Part shown: positions 46,454 through 53,904 of the stretch, one piece after another
Layout: each line of letters begins with the position of its first letter
Position numbering within the stretch: the stretch's first letter is position 1
Assembly: GCA_963823675.1 (NCBI GenBank)
Contig: CAWGMT010000012.1
Coordinates: 1,736,001 to 1,800,000, forward strand
Direction: 5' to 3'
DNA: 64,000 bases
DNA from: CAWGMT01 sp963823675
GTDB taxonomy: Bacteria > Planctomycetota > Planctomycetia > Isosphaerales > Isosphaeraceae
Notes under the pieces: generated by a model
The model's database searches: none
Seen by the model: only the letters and a program-made list of their open reading frames with translations
What the model was told of the DNA's origin: nothing
Program-made: the position numbers and the translations under genes

Positions 46454-46477
46454 ATTCTGCATGTCAAGGTGTAGAAT
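46454..46477. promoter_or_regulatory. Candidate Rrf2/NsrR-type operator, regulator side
   Basis: This is a second ATTCT-N14-AGAAT dyad, 18 bp upstream of the regulator ATG. Its inner bases (ATTCTGCA and TGTAGAAT) are close to palindromic. The position fits autoregulation together with control of norB. Confidence 0.6.
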
Positions 46478-46495
46478 AACGACGGAGGTTCGACC

Positions 46496-46954
46496 ATGAT
46501 TCCGATGACGGCAGAATACGCGCTTCGTGCGGTGGTCATAATGGCCCGCGACGCGGGGAAACCGCGTTCAGCCGACGAGATCGCCCTCGTGACGCGGGTG
46601 CCGCGGCGGTATGTCAACAAGGTGTTGCAGGCTCTGGTGCGAGCTCGCCTCGTCCGTTCGCAGTCCGGACCGGGAGGCGGCTATGCGTTACTCCGTCCGC
46701 CTGAGGAGGTGTCCATCCTTGAAGTCGTCACTGCCGTCGAGCCGATGCCGCGCATCCGGACTTGCCCCTTGGGACTTGAGGGCCACACGAGCCTCTGTCC
46801 GCTACACCAAAAGCTCGACGAGGCCTGCGCGGCCACGGAGAGAGCCTTCGCCAGCGTGACGATCGCCCACTTGTTGAGCCAGTCGGGCAGCGCTCCGCCG
46901 CTGTGCAAGACGAGCAAGCGCAAAACGGCGCCGCGCCGCCTCAAACCCGAATGA
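46496..46954 (+). CDS. Rrf2-family regulator, NsrR-like
   Basis: This 152-residue protein has an Rrf2 winged helix at about 1-80 (MTAEYALRAVVIMA, SADEIALVTRVPRRYVNKVLQAL, VRSQSGPGGGYAL). Three cysteines follow at about C90, C101 and C111, the likely iron-sulfur ligands. Their spacing (10 and 9 residues) is wider than the 5-6 of proteobacterial NsrR/IscR but common in other Rrf2 members. The divergent orientation to norB suggests an NO-sensing repressor with an NO-labile cluster. The ATG has GGAGG about 7 bases upstream. The basic tail (KRKTAPRRLKPE) is unusual. Assignment as NsrR is by context. Confidence 0.88.
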   Translation: MIPMTAEYALRAVVIMARDAGKPRSADEIALVTRVPRRYVNKVLQALVRARLVRSQSGPGGGYALLRPPEEVSILEVVTAVEPMPRIRTCPLGLEGHTSLCPLHQKLDEACAATERAFASVTIAHLLSQSGSAPPLCKTSKRKTAPRRLKPE

Positions 46955-46980
46955 TCTCGACCGGGTGAAACGTGCGACAT

Positions 46981-47451
46981 TCAGATGTCGGATTTCTCGA
47001 CGGACCGGACGAAAATGATGTAATCGGTGTCGGCGGTTTTTCCGCCGGCTCGGCCGATCGCCTTGGCGATCTGGCCGCGGTGATACGCCCCGTGGATCAC
47101 AACGTGCGTGAGGATGTCGAGCACGGTGTTGGCATATCCCTCCCCCTTGGAATTCCGATAACTCACCACCTTCGCCAGGTCGGACTCCGCCAGCTTTTCG
47201 ATGTAGGCTCTGTAGCCAGCGGCGTTCTCAGCGGCCACGGCTTCGCACTCCGGAATCGAGAGTGTCGGCCAGACTGGCCGGCTTGCCTGGCTCCCCTGCA
47301 GCCGGGCCAGCCAGATGTGCTCGGCGCCGAGCATATGAGCAAATAAACCTAGGGCATCGGCCCAGGCGGCCGGGCAATCCCGCAGGGCAGCCAGGGTTTG
47401 CGTATCGGCCCACGCCATCGTGCGCAACATTCGACCGATGTGCGATTTCAT
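46981..47451 (-). CDS. DinB-family protein
   Basis: This 156-residue protein shows the four-helix-bundle pattern of DinB/YfiT proteins, with metal-binding histidines in HMLGAEHIWL (about 39-48) and in HVVIHGAYHRGQIAKAIG (about 114-131). Members include thiol-dependent transferases (bacillithiol- and mycothiol-type) and proteins of unknown role. The ATG at 47451 has GGAG about 8 bases upstream. It is followed on the same strand by unrelated genes with gaps of about 30 bp, so it may share a transcript with the VOC protein upstream (47844). It is convergent with the Rrf2 gene. Confidence 0.85.
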   Translation of the reverse strand: MKSHIGRMLRTMAWADTQTLAALRDCPAAWADALGLFAHMLGAEHIWLARLQGSQASRPVWPTLSIPECEAVAAENAAGYRAYIEKLAESDLAKVVSYRNSKGEGYANTVLDILTHVVIHGAYHRGQIAKAIGRAGGKTADTDYIIFVRSVEKSDI

Positions 47452-47478
47452 CGATTAGCTCCGCACCAAATGAACAAC

Positions 47479-47844
47479 TCAACGCTCGGAATGAAGGGCG
47501 ATCCGGTTCCCCTCACTATCGATCACGATGGCGCGAAAGCCGTAAGGCCCGATGGCATGCCTCGGCTGAAGCACCTTACCACCGCCGGGGACAACGGCGG
47601 CGATGGCCTCGTCCAGCCGCCCGGAACAGTTCAAATAGAGCAATGGCCCGTGGTCTGAGGGTCGATCGGTTTCAGACTTGTGAAGGCACCCCGAGACGTC
47701 CTGGCCTGCATGAGGGAACAGACCGATCGTCATACCGGGATACTCCTGCTTCGTGACGGCGTCGCCGAGCACCGCAGAGTAAAAACGAATCGCGCGATCC
47801 AGATCGACCACCGGGATATCAGCCCAAACGATGTGATTCGCCAT
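47479..47844 (-). CDS. VOC-family (glyoxalase/bleomycin-resistance fold) protein
   Basis: This 121-residue protein starts MANHIVWADIPVVDLDRAIRF, the typical first beta-alpha element of a VOC module, and ends GPYGFRAIVIDSEGNRIALHS, the typical last strands with the metal-ligand Glu position. One compact module pair of normal length for small VOC proteins. The ATG at 47844 has GGAGG about 7 bases upstream. Substrate unknown. Upstream of dinB on the same strand. Confidence 0.85.
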   Translation of the reverse strand: MANHIVWADIPVVDLDRAIRFYSAVLGDAVTKQEYPGMTIGLFPHAGQDVSGCLHKSETDRPSDHGPLLYLNCSGRLDEAIAAVVPGGGKVLQPRHAIGPYGFRAIVIDSEGNRIALHSER

Positions 47845-47877
47845 GTTTACCTCCACTTTGAAAACACAGTCGCCCGT

Positions 47878-48525
47878 TCACGGTGGGTTGACGCGGTAAT
47901 GATAGGTCGTCGAGCCGTCGTTTCGACGCCGGCGCGGCGCACTTCGCGCGGAAATACGGAAGGCGGCCGCGGCGACCGCGGTGATCCCGCCCAGCTCGAG
48001 AACCCAGTTCCACCTCATCCCGCCGATCCGCGCGGCCAGGAAGGCGTCGATGTGGTGAAAGGACGCAGCCCGGACCACCACGAAACCAAGGATGAACACC
48101 GTCCCCACGAGCGCAAGCCACCGATAGCGCAGCGCTCGCCGGGCGAACCAGAAGAACGCCACGACGGCCGCGACAGAGACAAGCGCAACCGCCAGGATGA
48201 AGCCAACCTGGAGCTGGCGACGCTGCTGGTACATTCCCATCCACGCGATGACATCGCGGCCGACCTGGGTGACCAGCGTCTGAAGGTCGAGCTGCTTGTT
48301 GATCCCCAGGCCGACCAAAAGAGCGCAAAGCACCAGCCAGAATGTCGCCGGCCGATTCGGGTGCTTGTTGTCGGTGCGGGGCTCGCGCCAGGCCGCCCAG
48401 AAGCTGCCGAGGGCCGCAACCAGATAGGCAACGACCGTAACCCAGCCGAACACGGTCGGGTCGCCGATCCCAAGCCGCCACCGCTCTTCTACCACCTCGG
48501 CCAGCATGATCGATTCGAGCATCAT
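47878..48525 (-). CDS. Multi-span membrane protein, unknown function
   Basis: This 215-residue protein has about five hydrophobic segments (about 27-45, 62-75, 107-127, 137-152 and 173-190). It includes GINKQLDLQTLVTQVGRDV and SFHHIDAFL, as in uncharacterised bacterial membrane proteins of this length. The C-terminus is Arg-rich. The GGAGG on the minus strand sits so close to ATGATG at 48525/48522 that the second ATG (48522) may be used. Located upstream of the VOC gene with a 33-bp gap. No enzyme motif recognised. Confidence 0.7.
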   Translation of the reverse strand: MMLESIMLAEVVEERWRLGIGDPTVFGWVTVVAYLVAALGSFWAAWREPRTDNKHPNRPATFWLVLCALLVGLGINKQLDLQTLVTQVGRDVIAWMGMYQQRRQLQVGFILAVALVSVAAVVAFFWFARRALRYRWLALVGTVFILGFVVVRAASFHHIDAFLAARIGGMRWNWVLELGGITAVAAAAFRISARSAPRRRRNDGSTTYHYRVNPP

Positions 48526-48724
48526 ACCTCCGCCTTCATCCGTCTGCTCTCGACAGCTATTCGATTACCTATCTTATCCTGGCTCTGGCTTTAGTAGGTA
48601 TGTATAATCGGAGAAAATTCCTGATTTTCGCTTTTCACAGCAGGCCCCGCATCGGCGCGGCCTTTCTAGCATAGAGACTCACCCTGCGGAGGATGGTCCA
48701 AGCCAGCGCGGGAGATCGTGCTCG

Positions 48725-50128
48725 ATGGAAGACGCCCCGTTCCTTCATCCGACCGCACAGACATTGCAGGCCTACGGCTTGGGTCGGCTGGACGACTCGT
48801 CGAGTGAAGCCATCGGTAAACACCTGGATTCGTGCCCTGGCTGCCGGCGCCTGGCGGCCGAGATCGCGCCGGATAGCTTCCTCGCCCGGCTGCGAAACGC
48901 TCAGTGCCAGCCCGATTCACCGGATCCCTTCTTACCTTCCACCGCCGGTCCCCCGAGTTTCGACAAAGGCGAGAGCTTGCCGGGACCGCCGCCGACAGGC
49001 TCGCTGCCGCCGGACCTGGCGGACCATCCCGATTACGAGATCATCCGGGAGCTGGGCCGAGGCGGCATGGGAACGGTCTATCTGGCTTTGAACCGGCTCA
49101 TGGGCCGCTACGAGGTCCTCAAGGTCGTTCGCAACGCGCTCGTTGGCCGTCCCGGCGTTCCGGATCGCTTTCTGGGCGAGATTCGAAACGCTGCCCAGTT
49201 GCACCACGCCAACATTGTCACGGCATACTCGGCCCGGCGCCTGGGCGCGAGCATCATCTTCGCGATGGAGTACATCGATGGCTTTGACCTGGCCAGGATT
49301 GTCGAAGAGCGAGGGCCGTTGCCGCCAGCGTACTCCGCAAATTATGCGCACCAGGCCGCACTGGGGCTCCAGCACGCACACGAACAAGGCATGGTCCATC
49401 GCGACATCAAGCCCAGCAATTTGATGCTTGCGTGCTCTGGTAACCGGGAGGTGATCAAGATTCTCGACTTCGGGCTGGCGAAAATCAGCCGGGAGCATCG
49501 GGTTGACGGTAGTCTGACGCGCGACGGCCAGATGCTCGGCACGCCCGAATTCGTTGCGCCGGAGCAGATCCGCGACGCCCGGCACGCCGACATCCGCTCC
49601 GACATCTATAGCCTGGGCTGCACACTCTACTACTTATTGAGCGGAGGTCCGCCCTTCCGTGCCGAGAACGTGTGGGACCTGTACCGGGCGCACCACTCGA
49701 TGGATGCGCAGCCCCTTAACCTGGTGCGTCACGACGTGCCCAGCGAGCTGGCGGCGGCGGTCGCCAAAATGATGGCCAAGGAGCCGGAGCGCCGGTTCCA
49801 GACGCCGGCCGACGTGGCGCAAGCGTTGACCCCTTTTTTCAAGCATGGAGGCAATCGTGGTGTGTCATCGGCCGCGGAGTTCTCAGCGGTTGGACCCGAT
49901 TCGCTCGGCAAGACGGGGCCCGGCGCACGCCCTGCGCCGCCCCAGCCGGCGCCGGAGCGGGCGGCGGCTCCCTCACCGGCGATCCAGCGGCCGGCGGCGG
50001 GCCCGCGCGAATGGCCGCAGCCGGAACGGCTGATCGGTCTCCACAAGGCCGAGCCTGCGCCCTGCGCGACCACGCCGTTCGCCAATCGAGCGACGCCGCG
50101 CGAACGGTCAAGCTGCTCGCCCAGGTGA
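48725..50128 (+). CDS. Hanks-type Ser/Thr protein kinase with N-terminal zinc-finger-like segment (operon gene 1)
   Basis: This 467-residue protein has a short anti-sigma-like zinc-finger element at about 33-40 (H33-x3-C37-x2-C40, HLDSCPGC) and a full kinase domain at about 104-375. Visible kinase features are the Gly loop GRGGMGTVYLA (111-121), Lys133, catalytic HRDIKPSN (225-232), DFG (248-250), APEQ and DIYSLGCTLYYLLSG. A Pro/Ala-rich tail (about 390-467) ends at the TGA shared with the next gene. No membrane span, so cytoplasmic. The ATG follows GGGAGA about 10 bases upstream. It heads a five-gene colinear cluster with a GTPase and a GAP1-N2-like protein, so it may phosphorylate these partners; this is inference. 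Confidence 0.93.
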   Translation: MEDAPFLHPTAQTLQAYGLGRLDDSSSEAIGKHLDSCPGCRRLAAEIAPDSFLARLRNAQCQPDSPDPFLPSTAGPPSFDKGESLPGPPPTGSLPPDLADHPDYEIIRELGRGGMGTVYLALNRLMGRYEVLKVVRNALVGRPGVPDRFLGEIRNAAQLHHANIVTAYSARRLGASIIFAMEYIDGFDLARIVEERGPLPPAYSANYAHQAALGLQHAHEQGMVHRDIKPSNLMLACSGNREVIKILDFGLAKISREHRVDGSLTRDGQMLGTPEFVAPEQIRDARHADIRSDIYSLGCTLYYLLSGGPPFRAENVWDLYRAHHSMDAQPLNLVRHDVPSELAAAVAKMMAKEPERRFQTPADVAQALTPFFKHGGNRGVSSAAEFSAVGPDSLGKTGPGARPAPPQPAPERAAAPSPAIQRPAAGPREWPQPERLIGLHKAEPAPCATTPFANRATPRERSSCSPR

Positions 50129-51369
50129 CGTGCCCGCACTGCTGGGAACGATTTCAGCCCGAGCAAGTGCTCTGGATCTCCGAGCACGTCGATCTCCTGG
50201 GCGACCCGCGACTGGGCCCCGAACGCCAGCAGCGATTTCTGCCCAGTCGCTTCACGCTCGCCGGCGATGCGATCGACGCCAGGGGGATGACTTGTCAGAA
50301 CCTGGCGTGTCCCCACTGCCACTTGCCGTTCCCCCGGGCCATGCTCGAGATCGAGCCTTTGTTCATCTCCATTCTGGGAGCGCCGGCCAGTGGCAAGTCG
50401 TACTTCCTGACGTCCATGACCTGGGAGCTGCGCCAGATCCTGCCACACCAATTCAAGATCGCGTTCACCGACGCGGACCCGTCGTCGAACCGGGCATTGA
50501 ACGAGTGCGAGGAATCTCTTTTCGTGAACCCCGAAGAGCATCGACTGATTCCGCTGGGCAGCCTGATCCCCAAGACCGAACTCCAGGGCGAGCTCTACGA
50601 CACCGTAGCCTACGGCCAGCAGACGATCAGCTATCCGCGTCCATTTCTCTTCACGATGCAGCCCCGCGACGGACATCGCGGCGGCGACCCTCAGCGTCTT
50701 GCGCGTATGCTCTGCCTTTACGACAACGCCGGCGAGCATTTCCAACCCGGTCAGGATACGACCTCAAGCCCGGTCACGCGACACCTCGCCCAGGCGCGCG
50801 CCATCATTTTCGTTTTCGATCCCACCCAGGATCGCCGGTTTCGAACAGCGTGTCGCGGGCTCGATCACGGAGGCGCGTTTCAGCAGCGTTCGTCGCGGCT
50901 GAGCCGCCAGGAGACCATCCTGGTTGAAGCGGCCGCTCGAGTGCGGCGTCATACAGGGCTCTCGCAAGCCAGCAAGTTCGAGCGTCCGCTCCTGGTCGTG
51001 GTCTCCAAATTCGACGAATGGTCGCAACTTTTGGGCATCGATGATGACCGTGAACCGTGGCGAACTCAGGGCGATGTGACGGCCGTCAACATCGAGCGGG
51101 TCGAGCAACGGTCGAGTCGCGTGCGGGACATCCTGGCGCGTTTCTCTCCCGAGATCGTAACCACCGCGGAGTCCTTTGCGCGCGATATCACGTTCGTCGC
51201 CGTCAGCTCACTGGGACCGAGCGTGGAGATCGATCCCTACTCGGGCCTTGCCGGCGTTCGGCCTCGCGATATTCGTCCGTGTTGGTCGGCCGTTCCGCTC
51301 TTGTACGCTCTTTCGCGCACGATGCCGGCATTGGTCCCTAGGATGATCCGTCGCGTGAAGTCCCATTAA
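50125..51369 (+). CDS. Zinc-ribbon GTPase of the double-GTPase/TRAFAC type (operon gene 2)
   Basis: This 414-residue protein starts at the GTG at 50125, which overlaps the kinase stop (GTGA) and begins directly with the first zinc ribbon. Two CPHC pairs (3-6 and 62-65) form zinc ribbons. The GTPase core has P-loop GAPASGKS (85-92), G3 DNAGEHF (200-206) preceded by hydrophobic MLCLY, then IIFVFDP (227-233) and G4 SKFD (294-297) after LLVVV. The G4 is SKxD rather than NKxD. An alternative start at 50011 would overlap the kinase by 118 bases and is unlikely. It resembles the DO-GTPase family found next to GAP1 proteins in predicted conflict or signalling operons. It likely acts as a nucleotide-dependent switch between the kinase and the membrane partners; this is inference. 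Confidence 0.85.
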   Translation: MTCPHCWERFQPEQVLWISEHVDLLGDPRLGPERQQRFLPSRFTLAGDAIDARGMTCQNLACPHCHLPFPRAMLEIEPLFISILGAPASGKSYFLTSMTWELRQILPHQFKIAFTDADPSSNRALNECEESLFVNPEEHRLIPLGSLIPKTELQGELYDTVAYGQQTISYPRPFLFTMQPRDGHRGGDPQRLARMLCLYDNAGEHFQPGQDTTSSPVTRHLAQARAIIFVFDPTQDRRFRTACRGLDHGGAFQQRSSRLSRQETILVEAAARVRRHTGLSQASKFERPLLVVVSKFDEWSQLLGIDDDREPWRTQGDVTAVNIERVEQRSSRVRDILARFSPEIVTTAESFARDITFVAVSSLGPSVEIDPYSGLAGVRPRDIRPCWSAVPLLYALSRTMPALVPRMIRRVKSH

Positions 51370-51465
51370 TGAGCCAGACCCGATGGTACGTCGCTCTTCG
51401 CACGACAAGACAGGCCCACTCGCAACGCCCCAATCGCACCCAGGCGGAAGACCAGGGATTGATCG

Positions 51466-52464
51466 ATGAGCCACGAACTGCACTACACGTCGGTTCCCCG
51501 CGGGCTGAAGCCCGGAAGTCGCGGCTTCTGCACGGTCGCCACGACACCCAGCTTGAGCCGTACGCTGTCGGAGCGGCTGGAGAGCCTGAGCGGTTATCAG
51601 CCCGTCTATCCGCCCGGCGATCCGTTGGCGACACTCAATCCCGTCGTTCAGGCCCACGTCAAGATCAGCGTCGCGGGCAGGCCGCTGCATGTCCTGTCCA
51701 GGATCGGCCCGGCCGGGCTGGATTATTCGTCGAGGCCCAACAAATACGCTCATCACGTGGTACTTGAGCTCGGCGAGGGCCCGCAGGCCGGTCCGGCATG
51801 GCTCCTGGGCCAAGCCGGCTTCATGGAGACCAACTGGATCGGCGAACCACGCGCGCTTGCCAGCGGCCGGGCACCGCCCCAGGGCGATCGGCCCCCCACC
51901 GTTGCTCACGCGTGGCAGGCTGATACCGGCGATCCCGGGTGGGCGGGCGTCCTGGCGGAAGCCTTCCTCGCTGATCCCCGCCGGCCGGCATATCTGGTGT
52001 TCCGGCCGGGGATGCAGCTCTTGCCGCTTTTTGAAGAGGCCATCGCGCTCTTGCCGCCTTCCCGGCGCTGGGACGTGGAGTTCAGCACCTACTTCAACCA
52101 GCTTCCGCAAGGCATTTCCTGCGCATGGCGCGGCGTCCTCGACGGCTCCGACCTCGCCGGGCAAGCTGCCCGTCTGCCCGGCGTGCTTCTCTTCGACCTG
52201 TGCCGGACGCCAGGACGAGCCCAAGGAGGCGCGCTCGTGCATCTTGCCCGCACCGGCGAGCGCGTTCGACCTGCCGGACGCCGCCACCGGCCTCCACCCA
52301 GTCGTCGAGCCGAGCCTCGACACAGTTCCGCCGCTGCCGAGCTCTCCCGGCCAGCGAGCGTCGTCCGGTGGGATCGATCTCATTCCCGAGCTGGCCGCCC
52401 TGATGACGCCAGGGCGTTCCCGGGCATTTTCCGCCGACTCGGCGCGATCGCCGCGTCGGCGTAG
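51466..52464 (+). CDS. GAP1-N2-like protein, N-terminal fragment (operon gene 3, part 1)
   Basis: The N-terminal ~240 residues (MSHELHYTSVPRGLKPGSRGF, LSGYQPVYPP, YAHHVVLELGE, ILVFRPGMQLLPLFEEAIALLP-type segments, STYFNQLPQGISCAWRGVL) match the GTPase-associated protein 1, N-terminal type 2 pattern, normally encoded beside this class of GTPase. From about residue 245 the frame degenerates into Arg/Pro-rich sequence. The real continuation is in the next frame (52193-53890). An extra t in gacctgtgccgga near 52190 explains the change. The ATG has AGGGA about 10 bases upstream. Read as one gene with the next entry. Confidence 0.82.
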   Translation: MSHELHYTSVPRGLKPGSRGFCTVATTPSLSRTLSERLESLSGYQPVYPPGDPLATLNPVVQAHVKISVAGRPLHVLSRIGPAGLDYSSRPNKYAHHVVLELGEGPQAGPAWLLGQAGFMETNWIGEPRALASGRAPPQGDRPPTVAHAWQADTGDPGWAGVLAEAFLADPRRPAYLVFRPGMQLLPLFEEAIALLPPSRRWDVEFSTYFNQLPQGISCAWRGVLDGSDLAGQAARLPGVLLFDLCRTPGRAQGGALVHLARTGERVRPAGRRHRPPPSRRAEPRHSSAAAELSRPASVVRWDRSHSRAGRPDDARAFPGIFRRLGAIAASA

Positions 52465-53890
52465 ATCAACCGGGATCTTGATTGCCGCGCTGGTCACGAT
52501 GCCGCTCCTGGCGATTGCGGGAGCCGCATACCTTCTCTGGACGACCAGCCGCGAGCGGGAGTACGAGGTCTCGAGCATCGCGACAATCCCCGAAGCGGCG
52601 CCCGTGATTGCGGGCAGAGCTCCGGCGCCGAAGATTGCCCGGCCTGCCACCAGTGCCCGCGCGACGCCCGGCAAAGTGGAACGCGGCATTCAGACCAAAC
52701 CGCCCGCGGAGAAATCGAATCAAGCAGCGCTCGCCACGGGCGCGGCGAACAATTTCGTGAAACCACCACCGGCGCCGGCGCGCCCTTCCCCCGCGCCGCT
52801 TGGTAGAGCGAGCCCGGGCGCACCTCCGAACGAGCCCCTGGCGCGGTTCTTTCCCGTCACCAGAAATGCGATCTCGGGGCCCCGGTCCGACGACGCGAAG
52901 AATCATACTTATCGACTCGAAAAGAACATCCGCGATGTGGACATCCTGCGCGCGAGCGATAAGGAACTGGACGTCGAAAGGTCTGGCGATCGTGAGCTAA
53001 GAATACTGACGAAGTCGATCAGCGCCCTTCACGATCCGGTCGAGGTCGCCAAGCTCAAGTACGACACCAAGGAGCTGAGCTTCGACTGGCGGAGAATAAC
53101 CCAGCAAGAACCGGAGATTGTTGCCGAGGTTCTCGACGCCGTTGTCAAGATCCGCTGTGAGGACGGCGACGTTCAATACGTGCTGCTGCGGAACCCCGGC
53201 GTCCGCGAGGAGCGCGGAACACTTGCTCTCTTCGGATACTCCGGGAAGGGACCGAAGACGCGTTCACTGAGCGCGAACTGGGCCGAGAAAGACGGCCTGA
53301 AGGCAACGAAACGGCAATTCCTCATACGCCGCTGGCGGGTCGCGTGCAAATGGCAAGACGAATCCGATCTCTTTGTGGTCGGCTCCAAGGCTACCGCGGG
53401 CCCGATGGCGAATGACGAACAACCGATCATCCCGGACGAGGTCACACTCAGAATCAAGATCGACCCGACCGACCCTTGCAACATTCAGGTACGGATCGAA
53501 CCCGGCCCTCGCTTCAAGGAGAGGCTCGCCAGACTGGAAAGACAGATCAGCGAATGGGAGGAGCAGGATCTCAACTTGAGCAGGCTTCTCGGCCGGGACC
53601 TCGCCGCCAGGGCGCTCGATCTCAAGCGCGACCGTGATGATCGATTGCAGGACTTGCAAGCCCGAGAGCGCGGCGATGAGCGCAATGACAATATCCGGCA
53701 GACAAAGAAGGAACTGGCCGAACTGGATAAGTTGCTGACGTCTGCGAGAATCTACTCTTTGGCGGGCACCGTCGAGCGTGGTGACACCGACTGCAAGGTC
53801 GAGCTGAGCCTGATCGTCTGCCTGAAACTTGAAAGCGGAACACTGCTCGATGTGGCCAGGTTCGGTGACTTCGCCACGTCCGATCGTTAG
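52193..53890 (+). CDS. GAP1-N2-like protein, C-terminal fragment with membrane anchor (operon gene 3, part 2)
   Basis: The frame continues as AGRQDEPKEA, then LHPVVEPSLDTVPPLPS, a basic stretch and one membrane span at about 52475-52535 (GILIAALVTMPLLAIAGAAY). A Pro/Ala linker follows, then a folded ~300-residue beta-rich domain (ELRILTKSISALHDP, ELSFDWRRITQQEP, VQYVLLRNPGV). Near the end is a coiled coil (RLARLERQISEWEEQ, LKRDRDDRLQDLQARERGDE). The stop is at 53890, 14 bases before the next gene. An independent start would be the ATG at 52403, which lacks a ribosome-binding site. Some local mismatch between 52190 and 52260 suggests more than one indel. The extracytoplasmic domain has no recognised enzyme motif. 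Confidence 0.72.
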   Translation, partial: STCAGRQDEPKEARSCILPAPASAFDLPDAATGLHPVVEPSLDTVPPLPSSPGQRASSGGIDLIPELAALMTPGRSRAFSADSARSPRRRRSTGILIAALVTMPLLAIAGAAYLLWTTSREREYEVSSIATIPEAAPVIAGRAPAPKIARPATSARATPGKVERGIQTKPPAEKSNQAALATGAANNFVKPPPAPARPSPAPLGRASPGAPPNEPLARFFPVTRNAISGPRSDDAKNHTYRLEKNIRDVDILRASDKELDVERSGDRELRILTKSISALHDPVEVAKLKYDTKELSFDWRRITQQEPEIVAEVLDAVVKIRCEDGDVQYVLLRNPGVREERGTLALFGYSGKGPKTRSLSANWAEKDGLKATKRQFLIRRWRVACKWQDESDLFVVGSKATAGPMANDEQPIIPDEVTLRIKIDPTDPCNIQVRIEPGPRFKERLARLERQISEWEEQDLNLSRLLGRDLAARALDLKRDRDDRLQDLQARERGDERNDNIRQTKKELAELDKLLTSARIYSLAGTVERGDTDCKVELSLIVCLKLESGTLLDVARFGDFATSDR

Positions 53891-53904
53891 TCGAGGACCG
53901 GGTA

